In this document: piece after piece, positions 45,560-57,696 of the stretch
Layout of the letters: each line of letters begins with the position of its first letter
Numbering within the stretch: position 1 is the stretch's first letter
NCBI GenBank assembly: GCA_032622095.1
Contig: CP136065.1
Coordinates: 51,517,949 to 51,581,948, forward strand
DNA: 64,000 bases
Reading direction: 5' to 3'
Origin: Siphonodentalium dalli
Lineage: Eukaryota > Mollusca > Scaphopoda > Gadilida > Siphonodentaliidae
Notes under the pieces: model-generated
Databases searched by the model: none
Seen by the model: the letters and a program-made list of their open reading frames with translations, nothing else
Told to the model about the DNA's origin: nothing
Position numbers and translations under genes: made by a program

Positions 45560-46620
45560 ACAGCAAGTCGGAATAATTTCCTACCTTCTGTCAAAGCTTT
45601 GGAGTGAAATGGTAAATAGTTGGCCAATTTCGAATGATATAGGGGGTGTCACGTTGCAGATATTTGTGTAACAGCCCACGTGGGTGCAAAATGACCGTAT
45701 AGCCACACCCCGACATGTATATAATGCATGATGCCGTGCAAGACATAAACACTCTTCAGCCACAGTTATGTTAATGAAACAACGAAGAAAGCTAATTATA
45801 TTATATCGTATAGTGTGTACATGTACATGTACGATAAATTATATTATGAGTGAGTCAATGTAGGTGGCATGGTGGTCTCCGCTGGCGGTGCTGTTAGAAT
45901 TTCAAACTACACCCCTTGACCCATCACGAAATCGCGAAGTCCGTAAAAATCTTACACTCATTTGGGTTGTAGTGTTCAAAATGGTACATGTAGTTGTGTA
46001 TACACAAAGCTTACCAATTTATCAACAATTTACACGTTCACTGCCTACGCCCATTCAATTACATGATAAAAGTACGAGATAACTCTTCGTCGGCAGCGAA
46101 TATTCTATACTAAAGCACCATTGGTGAGTAGTTATCCCATAAGCATGGTTCAGATAAAAGTTCAACAAACGACCTAAGTCATTTGTTGAACATATTATCT
46201 AAATATTTCCAATAATAATTAGGATCCTTCTTCGCTTTTATTTATATGTCGTCTGCTTTTATCACCTTAACATCCGTCCAAATCAATACTAAACCATTCT
46301 GATGTACACGTTTTAACGGAATGGGAGAATCCATTCAGTATAGAAAGTGTTAAATTAAAAAAGAAAGATAGAAATTATGAAAATATTAAAACTTTTGTCT
46401 AAAAAAACATATTTCACAATACATAATTATGCTTGTTAGAAATTCAAAATATCAGCAACATTTTAATCTATATGTATTGTCTGCCTATAATTTCCAACTG
46501 AGGCTGTGTCAGTCATGTATATCATGGAATTTCCAACTGTCAGAACTTTTGACCAATGTTGGGGAGGGTTGAACACCTGAGAGGGCGGATGAGAACATAC
46601 CCGGGGTGACACGTGCGCTA
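45560..46620. other. non-genic stretch with decayed dispersed repeats
   Basis: Fragments of the 'GGAAATTTCAAC' family occur at 45560-45680 and 46480-46620. 46180-46356 matches 18041-18216. A short near-perfect palindrome GTTCAACAAACGAC ... GTCATTTGTTGAAC lies at 46160-46191. No gene recognised. Confidence 0.45.
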
Positions 46621-47488
46621 TAATTACTCATTTTTGGAGTTTATCTTTATCACGCATGGGCAGACGACTATGTTTCCCAGCAATTTTTACAACAGTCACT
46701 CAAATACCAACAGTTGAGTGGGTGAGAATCCGAGTGGGCGGGCGAGAAATGCGCGGCTCCAGTGCGTCATGCAATCCAATTATAAAACCTTAAGAGTTTT
46801 GATCTACCACGTTTTATCGGATGATTGGCTATGTTTTCCAGCTATTTTGACATTGTGTTTTTAAACCTTATTGATGAATAATAGACATGAACAACTTCAA
46901 TTCAAATCCGGTTTGCGTGGGACAACAAATCGTCTTTTTCTTTTAATATGCGTCTGGGCTTATTTGGAAGCTATTTGAAGAAACTGAAAGGAAAATAGCC
47001 CAAATTGCGTGGTGAATTTACACACGTCGACGTGTGACATTTTGCCTCCGGATATTATATGGTGTGCACTTTGTCTCCGATTATAATTGAATGGGAACTG
47101 GATTTGGTACAGATCAAAAGAAGTGTGTTAGACTTAGATATGTCGCCTCAGGGCCAGTGTCTAATCAAGGAGTTGGTGGCTCAACATTAATCGGATTCCG
47201 TCATATATCTTCCCAATAAACCAACCCCCAGACGAGACAGGTACCAATGGAAGAGTGAGAAATTGTCATTCTGTTTTCAGTTATTCACGGCCCATGGGAG
47301 TTCTGAAACACCGAGGTGTTTAGAACAAATGAGGTGACGATTATTTTAGTTTTTATCTTAACAAGTACCATACAGTAGGATAACAGAGGCGACAATATTC
47401 AGTATTAAGTCAATTACGAAAAAATGCACAAAAAGGTATTTACCACTTCCTTTGGTAAGTCACGTCGGTGTTACGGAACGCCTTGGGA
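46621..47488. other. non-genic stretch
   Basis: Nothing recognisable. Confidence 0.4.
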
Positions 47489-47845
47489 TCAACGATAAGT
47501 GGAAATAGCAGGCATGACATTATTTCTCACTCTTTCAGTGATGTCTGCCTCATCTGGGTCTGGTTGACCAGGTACATGGGTGTTTGACTGGGTGACATAC
47601 ATGGCGGGGTCAGCGGAAATCACACTTAGCGCCCAAGAATGACAGTAACATGTCAGAAAGAAGGACTGGCTGACGACTTTCCGTTTGTCAGATTCTGTAT
47701 AGTTAAAGACATAATGGCTTGAAACATATCCGTCATATAATTTCCCCACATAATGAAGGTGGTACACAAGTGTATGGATGTCAGGAAAAAGGGGAGGACG
47801 TCTGCTAGCCATATTTAAAAAGATGCTGTTATACTGACCTCTCAA
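47489..47845 (-). CDS. candidate coding frame, unknown protein (up to 118 aa)
   Basis: The minus frame opens at 47845 (MRGQYNS) with a second ATG at 47812 (MASRRPPLFPDIHT). It continues LVYHLHYVGKLYDGYVSSHY, then SDKRKVVSQSFFLTCYCHSW and ends HVPGQPDPDEADITERVRNN before VMPAIS. Amino-acid use is balanced, with no low complexity and no membership in the repeat families above, which sets it apart from most frames in this window. A possible acceptor (TATAACAG) precedes the second methionine. The end echoes weakly at 49105-49135 (CTGCCTC.T.TGGGTCTGGT), hinting that it may be repeated. No family is recognised; it could be a terminal exon or a decayed mobile-element piece. Confidence 0.35.
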   Translation of the reverse strand: MRGQYNSIFLNMASRRPPLFPDIHTLVYHLHYVGKLYDGYVSSHYVFNYTESDKRKVVSQSFFLTCYCHSWALSVISADPAMYVTQSNTHVPGQPDPDEADITERVRNNVMPAISTYR

Positions 47846-48030
47846 ATTATCGCAGACAAATTGTTCATTTTCTCATGACATGAAATTCTCAAGTAGAAGC
47901 AGCACCATGGAGCGGTTTAATTGAGTTTTAGAATGTACCCACACCTATAGATTTAAAGTAATTATATGCCAAAAGGAGAATTTAGACATTTTTGGAAATC
48001 AATTGACCAAGAGTTGAAAAAATATGGCAA

Positions 48031-48498
48031 TATGTGACCCGCCATATCAAATCCAGTCGGAAGTCGGGATTTTTTTTACCCTGTGCCAATGCATTCTCTT
48101 ATATATGCGAGTCGACCATAGGTCGCCTCGCATATATAAGAGAATGCATTGGCCTAGCAATTTTTTACAATTTTAATAATTTTTTCTTGTATTCTTTAAA
48201 TTTTTTATAATTTCACCCATACAGAGCCCCAGACAAACATGAGCAGACGACACTCTTCTATATGCTTCTATATATGTGTGGGGCTCCCTGCAGGGTAATG
48301 GATGTTTTTTATTTTATGTCCTAAAAATTGTCAGAAACATTTATTTAAAAAAAAATGATAAAAAATTGTTAAGCCAATGCATTCTCTTATATATGCGAGG
48401 CGACCTATGGTCGACTCGCATATATAAGAGAATGCATTGGCACAGGGTAAAAAAAATCCCGACTTCCGACTGGATTTGATATGGCGGGTCACATATTA
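48031..48498. mobile_element. nested-palindrome element with longer outer arms
   Basis: The 69-bp palindromes at 48085-48153 and 48373-48441 are the same as in the TTAA copies. Here the inverted repeat extends outward another 55 bp, to AATATGTGACCCGCCATATC at the left and its complement at the right (48442-48498). The outer arm therefore differs from the piggyBac-like copies. The spacer holds extra unrelated sequence (about 48218-48340). The 67-codon frame at 48276-48479 is incidental. Confidence 0.85.
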
Positions 48499-49534
48499 TT
48501 ACATTTCGGCTCAATAAGCCTTTTTACTGGTTCGCGATTTTCAAGATGGTTCCATATGGTCCGATTCCTAGCTTTTTATCCAACCCACCGATAAAAGCCG
48601 GTAAAAGGTCAAAGTTGAGAAGTAGCATCCATTTGTAAACATTCGACAGCTGAGTGCGAGAATATTTTATCAACATGTTATGGCTTAATTTCATTTATTC
48701 TGAGTGCAACTACGTGTTTAAGAATTGTTTTGTGGCCATGTCATCTATAGAGTTAGGATCTGGTGACGATGCAGACATTCAGACGCCCTTTTATGTCAAC
48801 GAACTTCCCATAAGTTACTGATAAATAGCGAGTTCTTACGTTAAAAAAATAAATCAAAAACATACGTGATACATCCAATCCATCTACTGTGCGAAACCTA
48901 CATGCACGTATTGTATGTATCTAGGGTGAGTGTTTAATTAGTTTTATGAAATTCTCGCACCTGGGATTCGGTAACGACCTGTTGCCATTTTATTTTGGGA
49001 ATTCCCAGACTGGAGTCATATGCTAAAAATAGATGCTACTTGTTAACTTTGACCTCCGGTGAACCAAATGGCGGATTCACCGCGAGTAAGTGATATCAAT
49101 TATACCTGCCTCGTTTGGGTCTGGTCGACCAATATATAATGCCTGTTTCTTTCTGACCTGCTCTTTCGGAGTTCATTTTTGGAATGGAATAGGTTGATAT
49201 AGATCACGGGGATACCATGCTTATGTGGCTATACGTATATCAACATTATTGGCACGAAAGCACCACATCATTCCCCATTCATCGACGGTTGCCTCTGAAA
49301 GGATCGGCAGGGTTCCACTGTCGGCAGGGTTCCAAAGGCACGTCAGCCACTGTCGGCTGCCTGGTTAGTTAACTGTACTCTGTATATTACCATGCTTGTA
49401 GCACATGGTTTGCCGAGAGTGAAGGTTAAAATAATGCTGTATTATTTGTGAATATCACCGTTGCCCCCAACAGCATAGCTAAACGCCAACACAGATAACC
49501 ATCATACCAATTTAGTAGCACCACATAACCAGGC
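48499..49534. other. non-genic stretch
   Basis: No gene recognised. Confidence 0.4.
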
Positions 49535-50300
49535 ATGTTAGTGTCATTGTTATCCAAACCAGTGAATGTTGGGGAATATTATGAGGCAGATGTGTGCGAC
49601 ATAAGTTTGAAATATTTGTCCAGTAAGTATTATTTCGGAGCCCCCCCCCCCCCCCCCCAGTGGGTAAAGTACATTTGTACATTAGGCCAACATATGTCGA
49701 CCATCAATGACGAGCTGGTTCGAATCATCATGGACGCGGATTCGTGATCCAAGCACAGGGAATGTAGCCTGATTCTAAGTACGGATAAGCTTGTGAGTCG
49801 CTTTCCTGTTGCTGGTAATTTCTATCTAAATGTGAAATTATTTTCAGGTGAAGTTAGCCACATGTGCGATTTCTCTCCACCCGTAAAACTGACAACGCCG
49901 TGATAAGGTAAAGCGAATGAAGCGACGATAAACCCTGAATAAATATAAAAAAAATCACCGGTATACCACACCAGCATCGACAGCAATTCCAAATGAACCC
50001 ACCAACATTGTATTTCAGCCGTTCAACCTAAGCAGGCTTAGTAGTGAAACTGGTGACCAACGAATGATTACATATGATGAGGCAGATATGTGTGGATTAT
50101 TGCGGTCTATTTGTCCAGGAAGTAATATGTTTCCGATTGATTCCAATTGTTATGAGTATAGCGTGTGAGTGCCACCCAGCAACACGCTGTCTATTAGTCC
50201 CTGACAAATAATCAAGAGAAATCATATATGTTCAAACACAACTGTCATGGAGGATTTCCTATCGACCCAAAATAAAGTAATGAGTTTAGTATAATGTTCA
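49535..50300. repeat. decayed ~410-bp satellite, left cluster
   Basis: Two diverged units with TGTCATTGTTATCCA (49541), GATGAGGCAGAT.TGTG, ATTTGTCCAG.AAGTA, CTATTAGTCCCTGACAAATA and ATCAAGAGAAATCATATATG. It includes a 19-base C run (49640-49658). Best copies are at 53200-54350. Confidence 0.65.
49840..49945 (+). mobile_element. SINE 3' fragment, diverged
   Basis: It contains TTTTCAGGTGAAGTTAGCCA, TGCGATTTCTCTCCACC, AAAACTGACAACGCCGTGAT and GACGATAAACCC. These correspond to the second half of the SINEs at 15898 and 30794. The tRNA-like head is missing. Confidence 0.55.
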
Positions 50301-50355
50301 TCTCTCTCTAAGAATGTCTTCCCGACAATAGAACCGAAAGTTGTCTCGCCCCCTT

Positions 50356-50512
50356 ATATATATAGAGGATCTCTAATGCGTCGCATTTCTATACGAAATT
50401 TATTAACCAAGTGCACTAAATTCGATTCGAGCCGAGCTTTACCAAGGCTCGAATCAAATTTAGTGGACGAGGTTAATACATTTCATACATAATTGCGACG
50501 AATTTGAGATCC
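50356..50512. mobile_element. hairpin MITE, ~157 bp
   Basis: GATCTCTAATGCGTCGCA at the left pairs with TTGCGACGAATTTGAGATC at the right. The arms remain complementary through GAAATTTATTAACC, CACTAAATTCGATTCGAGCC and GGCTCGAATCAAATTTAGTG around a loop near 50440. Confidence 0.8.
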
Positions 50513-50576
50513 ATTTTGTCACATAATCACATTTTAGCCAGGAAAAACGATCTCGAAACGGTTGGGGTTCAAGATT

Positions 50577-51104
50577 TTAAAGATACGGGTGGCGTTGGCG
50601 GTAGGTATGCTGTTAAAATATTCACCTACGACAAAAACCGCCATAAACAGAAATAATAGTAAAATATAGACAGACTTTGTTCTTATACCAATCATAAATG
50701 TGGCATAGACAGTGTGTTATTGTCAAATGTTTTTCCTTTGTTACGTAAACAAAAGCAAAAAACGTTTCAGAACCTGGCTTTTGTTTAGATCCGGATATGG
50801 TAAAAATAAAGAGCGTTATTTGTTACTGTTTTCCTGATATGTAAATAATAAAGAGCGTTTATATCATTTGTGTTTGATTAACCAATATAATTGTGCTGTG
50901 TTATGTAAACAGAAGCAAAACTTCTGTAACACGAGCAGGCTCTTGTTTAAGTACACCATCGTACGTCTTGACGACAATATACTATTTACGCGCTGATTAT
51001 GTTTGGCATATGAACAAAACTGTATATATTTTAATATTCCTTCTGTTGATGGCGATTTGAAAAAATATGAATATTTCTGCAACGAACGCCGCCCGTGTTT
51101 TTTC
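50577..51104. mobile_element. TTAA-flanked fold-back element, near-complete
   Basis: It starts TTAAAGATACGGGTGGCGTT and is collinear with 34055-34586. The right terminus is altered (GCCCGTGTTTTTTC instead of GCCCGTGCCTTTAA), so the right TTAA has been lost. The minus frame 50864-51124 is incidental. Confidence 0.85.
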
Positions 51105-51585
51105 ATGTTGACAAAATTGTTCAACCATCCTTATTACCAATGTTTATTTCACAGTCAACACTGAATAACCCAAATCGATATCATTGCGCTAAGATTTACG
51201 TCACTGCGCTTGCTAATAATACACGAGTGTCTTGTTAAAACTATGAGGCCGGGCTTAGGGGTTAATTATGTAATAACAGAAAATATATAATATCATTGGC
51301 ATTCCCATTCAACAGCTAACCCCAACTAGATTTTCGGTCCGCTATTCTGAAACAAAACAGTGCTTTCCACTGGCATATTCGATCAGACATTACTTTTTAT
51401 AAATACACCTTTCTCTTCCGATTTACAAGGGACTGGTACAATCCATCGGATTGTACTAAACGTGTATACTTGTAAGTTTGGCAACGGCACCCTAACTTGA
51501 CGTGTCACAAACTATGCTTCAAGTAATGCATATATGTATATATATATGTATATAGGTTAACTACTATAGAATTGATAATTTCACC
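51105..51585. other. non-genic stretch
   Basis: Nothing recognised beyond a short TA-rich tract near 51531-51556. Confidence 0.4.
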
Positions 51586-51777
51586 AATTAAAGGTACTAA
51601 ATCCGATCAGACGGTCCCCATGCCACCAAGAGACAACAACAGCGTTTCTTCAAAGTACGCTTTAGTTATCAGAATCGATTTATTGCAACAATATAATGCT
51701 AACCACTGTCAACTATGGTATCAAATATCCCAAAACTTGTTATTTATCATTATTTGTTCAACAAAATATGACCGTAT
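51586..51777 (+). repeat. dispersed repeat shared with 59542-59738
   Basis: Both copies contain AATCCGATC.GA, ACAACAACA, CTTTAGTTATCAGAATCGAT, TAATGCT.ACCACTGTCAACT, ATGGTATCAAAT.TCCCAAAA and TTGTTCAACAAAATATG. The 111-codon frame at 51572-51907 is closed in the second copy, so it is not a conserved gene. Confidence 0.8.
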
Positions 51778-51879
51778 TCCTCGACTAGAATCAAATATTT
51801 TTTACCCCCGAAGCCAAAGAAATAGTAAGTTAGGAGCGTCTGATCGGATGAGTACCTTTAACATTGTAGAGGAGACAAG

Positions 51880-52215
51880 TGTTCTGTTTATGTACAACAC
51901 TAGATGATTATTGAGGTCAACGATACCTCAGGATCAAATAACAAATTGCCACACCAACGCCATAGCTGAATCAGGAATATCCACCCACATCATAGTAATT
52001 TAGTATGACGAACTAATCAGGCTTGGTCGTTGCATTGTTATCCATCGAATGCCTATACATGATGTTCGTGCTATTTGTCCATGTAGTGATATGTTTCCGA
52101 TTCTTCTCATTAGTCATCAATATTTGTTTTGGACGTTTCGCAGTATAGTACAAAACTTTTGTCTGAAGCGTAACGTATGAGTACAACTGAGTCGTTGTCA
52201 TTGTGGATCTCATGC
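51880..52215. repeat. decayed ~410-bp satellite, isolated unit
   Basis: Contains ACAAATTGCCACACCAAC, TGCATTGTTATCCATCGAATG and TATTTGTCCATGTAGTGATA in the same order as the array at 53.2-54.4 kb. Confidence 0.5.
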
Positions 52216-52879
52216 TAAAGGCATGTGGTTAGTGTTAATGAGTGATTGAGTGTAAGCCGTGGTCGGGCTTACCGGGTGAGCTAATGTTCTGGTCACTTTA
52301 GCCGGTCTGGTCTCGCAAGATGCACGTATCAATTTTTAATTTAAATCAAAAGAACATGTGGATATTTCAAATGAATGGAGCTCACGTATTGTGTAGATTT
52401 TTTTTCTGAATTTTGGAATTCAGTGCTTTGCTGGAATCAAATTATTACGAATTGGAACTAATCGCGTAGGATTCATATTGATCATGTTTATATATGCATA
52501 TAATGCATCAATTGCATATGTTTGGTTTTCTGCATGTATGCAGGCAAGAGTATTCAAAGCTTTCAGAGTTGTTTTCTCCACACAGTGGTTTTATCTCTGT
52601 TTTAATGCCTGAATGCCTTCTGTAAACGGCTGTCAGTTCAATCAAGTTGTTTGAAAATCTTGGTTTGAGAAGATATTTACCAACTGCATGAATATACTGC
52701 ATTAGCATATAAGACAGTATGAAGTTACTAGCCATGCTATTGGCACGGAAATTAAAAGTTTTCTGCTTCCAAATGTTTCTGACGGCCGTTGCTGGAATGT
52801 CTGTTTTTCACCTTGTCACCAATAAAGCCAGCGGCTATCTGCTACACATGTGTTGTCTTTGTATTTGTACTTAGTCTAG
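52216..52879. other. non-genic stretch
   Basis: No gene or repeat recognised. Confidence 0.4.
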
Positions 52880-54350
52880 CGCAGACTACAGCGTGCGTGT
52901 GCCATTCGTTGACACCCTATTAGTTAGTTTCTGATTAAATAATCCCCGACCAATAATCATGAGAAATCAGACATGGACAAACAGAACTCACAAATTAGAA
53001 TTATATGCAGGTAGATAGGTATACTTCGGTATCAGTGAGCATTTCACCAATTATATCTGTGGAGGAGACAATTATTGTTCTATAGTTATTACATGACTGT
53101 CCGTAGATGAGGCTGTTGATTGCGGCCAGTGTTCTGTGTCTATATATTGTAACCCGTGCGAAAATAGCCCCACCTACTATCATAACTAAATAAGCAGGAT
53201 CCCCCAAAAGTATAGCCCTTTAGCAGGACCATTTAACCACAAAGTGACATTGTTATCCACCATATGTTTAGGAACAGGTATATGATGAGGCGATATTAGT
53301 TTTGTCTAATTGCCCAGTAAGTACAATAATGGTCACCACAGCCTACGAGGCTCATTCATCCGCAAACACCATGTCTATTAGATTATGATGAGATGTTCCC
53401 CGACATTATAATCAAGATAAAATCATATATGAGCAATAAAAACTCTCAACTTGAGGATTATATACATGAGCAGTTCACCCATATTATATTTATGTGCAAG
53501 ACTATAGCTCAGGCTATTGAGTGAGGCCACCAAGAGTTCAGTTTCAATATATTTCAACCCGTGCGAAAATAGTAATTTGCCATACCAACATCATAAGTAA
53601 ATAAGCAGGATCGACGAACACGATATCACTTTAGCATGACCATATAACCGGAGAGTGACATTGTTATCCATTAACTGATCAGGAATAGGTATACAATAAC
53701 GAGATACTATTGTGGTTATTTCTCCAGATAGTAATGATTCAAAAGCGGTCACCATAGTGCATGAGAGCCATTCGGCAGCAAACTCCATGTCTGATACATT
53801 ATGATGAGATGTTCCTGACATTATAATCAAGAGAAATGAAATATGGACAATCAAAACTCCCAAAATGAGGATTATATACATGTAAATAGTAATGAGGAGT
53901 TCACCCATTAGAGTTGTTGATGAGACAAGTGTTATATAGGCCAGTGAGACCACCGATAGTTTACTGTCTATATCGTTCAACCCGTGCGAAAAATGCAATT
54001 TGCCACACAAACATCATAAGTAAATAAGCAGGATCGACGAACACGATATCACTTTAGCAGGACCATGTGACATTGTTATCCATGAAATGTTTGGGAATAG
54101 GTATATATATGATGAGGTGATATTATTGTGGACTATTTGTCCAGGAAGTAATACGTTTCTGATTCCTCTCAATTGCGATCACCGTAGCGTGTTAGAGCCA
54201 TTCGGCAACAAAAGCCCAGTCTATTAGACTCTGATGAGATGATCCCAGACAAATAACCAAGTGAAATCATATATGGACAAACAAAAACTCCCATGGCGGA
54301 TTTCCTATCAATCCCGAATCGTTCGGAAACGTTTTAAACTAATGAGGCGA
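52880..54350. repeat. ~410-bp satellite array, three to four units
   Basis: GTGACATTGTTATCCA recurs at about 53245, 53655 and 54066 (spacing 410 and 411). AACCCGTGCGAAAA recurs at about 53151, 53560 and 53981. Units share TAAGTAAATAAGCAGGATC, TATCACTTTAGCA and GACATTATAATCAAGA. The 139-codon minus frame at 53591-54010 fills exactly one unit and has three hydrophobic stretches, but the same frame is broken in the neighbouring units. Confidence 0.85.
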
Positions 54351-54849
54351 ACGAATGATTGACCAAGTGTTGTTACTAGCAAACAAAAATATTCCACCCT
54401 GCGACCTCGTGTAATATAGAAACCACTCTTCTTAATTACCGGATATATTCTCCTTAGATTAACTGGGATTGGTACGACTTCTCTATCGAATTAGCGGCCG
54501 GTATCTTCTTGTGAGGGCACACTTGGGTGTTTACAAGGTTTGGCTTTGGCGGTTGGGGATCGGAAGAACTTCCGCCAAATTGAGATATTTTAGATCTCGA
54601 GGCGTAACTCCAGGCCAAACAGCGGAATGAATCAATCGATTGACACTGTCTGTGTAGTAATAATGTCGGGACCATAGATAAACCGTCCTCGCGTGATGTC
54701 ACGCAATCCTGATTCGAGCTACATGCAGGGTTGTAGCGACAGAGGTTAGGAGATCCAACATAATCAAGATTGAGCAATTTGGTGCTTCAAACAACAAGAG
54801 TTGGGCTGTTTATGTTGAAAACAGCCAATGCACTAATAAACGGGCGACA

Positions 54850-55200
54850 GACAGGGACGTGGCGACAGGGGTGTTGGAAAGTGTCACCCCAGGCTTTGTC
54901 AAAATTTGAAAACAATTTGAAATTTCATGCCTGACACACCATCAGTTGGATATTTCGGCCCCACAATAGGTAGAATAAGTTCTGGTAGTTTGATTTTCCA
55001 AAGAGGATGTTTTTATTGAGGTTTGTTGTTATAGACCAAAATACGATACTTTCAGTTTGGACTTAAAGTTTCGACCATATGAAGTGTCATATTGTAAATT
55101 AAGGTATGCAAATAGAATCTCCTGGACTCGAGAATTCGGTCTGGTTTAAGGGGATGCAATTGGAAATGTTAAGTTGGATACCCGGGCCCCACAGGGAGAC
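54850..55200 (+). repeat. degenerate 'GGAAATTTCAAC' dispersed repeat
   Basis: GACAGGGACGTGGCGACAGG, AATTTCATGCCTGACACA and GGTAGTTTGATTTTCC match the plus copy at 43930-44260. Confidence 0.55.
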
Positions 55201-55742
55201 ACTCCAACGACGCCACTAGCTACATGAGACACACACTATCACCTTTATCTACCCCGGACAATATTTGTTAAAAGGGAAATTACACGTTCCATGCCTCAAC
55301 ATTTCGGGCTTAGACATAGGTTAAGATTGTTGTAGTGACTTCTTGTATAACCAGTCGCTTCGTAAAGCACGTATCTTTGTGTCAGTGGTTTTGTATACAA
55401 AGGCACACAATTATGCAATCGCTTACGATAAATGGAAATTTCAGTATGAATGGTGGACGCGGCAATGCATATTGTGGCAGCGGCATCGAACGCAGTTCAC
55501 CTCTCGGCTGCTATTAGTGGGGTGTGTCTTTTTACCGGATTCCGGATTCCGGATCCCGGATTTTGACCCGGATTTCGGTGTCTTTTTGCCGGATTTCGAC
55601 CCGGATTCGGGTATGAATTTCATGCTTGTTTTATCACACATTTAACCCATTAAAAGCCGTTTCTGACACGCGGAAACTGGTTAGGAGGTGAGACTAAACC
55701 AATATAGGGATGTCGTGCTCATTCAACCCGATTAATCGTATT

Positions 55743-57075
55743 TAAAGGTACATATCGTGCCCGGATCAGCATACTTCTTATTTTTTCATATAGACACGGC
55801 GGTTGGATTGATTTTACGTGATCATGATGGCATTTAAGGGAACACATCATGTCCGGATCCGAATTAATTATCTCGTAATTATTGATCATATTTAAAGGTA
55901 GATATCATGTCCGGATCCGGTTTTTTCTCTCTCTCTTTTTTTCCATATAAATTATCGTCTTTTTGATATATTAAATGTCACGTGGAACAAAGTTATAAGT
56001 TGATTTTGAGACGTTATACTAGGCTGTTGGATTGATTTCACGGAATGATTATCGCATTTAAAGGTACACAACATGTGCGGAACCGAATTAATTTCCACGT
56101 ATTTACTGATAATATTTAAAGGTACAGATTATGCCCGGATTCGGATACGAATAGTTATTTTCTATTTCATATAAATAGTCAAGTATTTAATACATTAAAT
56201 GGCAGCTGAGCCACGCGGAACTCAGTTTATTTGGAAACGGTAAACATGGCGCTTGGATTTATTTCAGAATGAGCCCATTTACAGACAAACTTTATGCCCG
56301 GATCTGGATCCGGATTTTATGTGTCTTTTTCTAATTTCGACCCGAACCCTGATCTCAATTTTATGTTTATTATAACCCATGTTTAACACTTTAAAAGACA
56401 TTTCAGACCCGCGAAAACATGGCACAGGTTGCGTTTAACAGTAATATCATTGGGATTGAAATAAATTGACTTGCTTTTGTGAAGATTTTTTGTACTCCAG
56501 CCCACAAAAAAAACCTGGTGCAGTTTAAATGGTTTATTGTTTTAGTTCGATTATAAACGATTATATTTGTGATACTAGTAGTATTACTATTGTAAATTCG
56601 ATATTTAAGCCGGTTTAAGTGAGATAGATGTACGACTTGTATTAAGCGTTTTATGTCACGACGCCCGAATCGTTATAAAAACACGGATAGCATATACATC
56701 CCGTTGCAGCCCGCTACTGTTTATACAGTGATTATATAGTCTGGCCGCCCGAATCGTTATAAAAACACTGCTAGCATATCGATCCCGTTGCAGCCAGCTA
56801 CAGTTTATACAGTGATTATCTAGTTTAAAGGTACAGACCATGCTACGGATCCGGTTTAAAAAAAATAAATCTCCATATAAATTAACGCCTATTTAATATA
56901 TTAAATGTCAGCTGAGTTAAGAGGAAGTTAGAAGTTGATTTTGAGAGGTTAGACCCGGCTGTTGGATTTATTTCACGGAAGGATGATCGCATTTAAAGGT
57001 GCATGCCATGCACGGATCCGAATTAATTATCGCGTATTTATTAATCATTTTTAAAGGTACAGATTATGCCCGGAT
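55743..57075. repeat. internal tandem-like units in the inverted-repeat arm
   Basis: TTTAAAGGTAC(A/C) followed 6-10 bases later by ATG(C/T)CCGGAT(C/T) recurs at about 55743, 55888, 56059, 56116, 56823, 56994 and 57050. Blocks of ATAAATT...ATTAAATGTCA and TTGGATT.ATTTCACGGAA lie between. The arm evidently grew by internal duplication. No coding frame. Confidence 0.75.
56663..56829. repeat. 84-bp direct duplication
   Basis: GCCCGAATCGTTATAAAAAC recurs 84 bp later. The rest of each unit matches too (TAGCATAT, ATCCCGTTGCAGCC, CAGTTTATACAGTGATTAT). The minus frame 56656-56841 is its translation. Confidence 0.9.
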
Positions 57076-57696
57076 CCCGATTGTTCTCGTTTCACTTATA
57101 AATTAACTCCTATTTAATACATTAAATGCCAGCGGAGTCACGTGGAACCAGGTTTTAGAATTAGTCCGTTTAAAGACACACTTTATTTCCCTATTAGAAT
57201 CCGGATTTGATGTGTCTCTTTTTGCTGATTTCGACCCTAACCGGGTTTGCATTTTATGTTTATTATATCCCACATTTAACACATTGAAAGACATTTCAGA
57301 CACGCGGAAACATGGCACATGTTGGGTTTGAACAGAACAGAAAATATAAACTGTCCATATACCGCATGGTTGTTTAATAAATATACAACAGATCTATCAA
57401 TTACTGAAACGGTACTATTAGTACAAAATAATTCATTCAATACTGATAACAGTTTGAAATATCACAGTGGATCAACGGACACGAACCAAAACCGGAAGTC
57501 GTAGATTTCGAGGTGGAGAAATATCTGTCGACAAATATTTGTTGACATTTTTTGACGGTTTTTTTTGGAAAATAAACGCTTGGATACCATATCTGACCAA
57601 CTGAAGGTGAGTAAATATTTCTTCGCTAATGCTCGGACACCGACGATCAATTTAAGTCAGTTGCCATTGTTCGATCGCGGAAAAAATGTCATTTAA

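Noticed and set aside
53591-54010. 139-codon hydrophobic frame considered as a Cys-loop channel or receptor fragment
   Set aside because: Key family residues are not visible and the frame is broken in the adjacent satellite units.
54454-54777. 107-codon minus frame with several cysteines
   Set aside because: No family resemblance, no splice context, and the cysteine spacing matches nothing I know.
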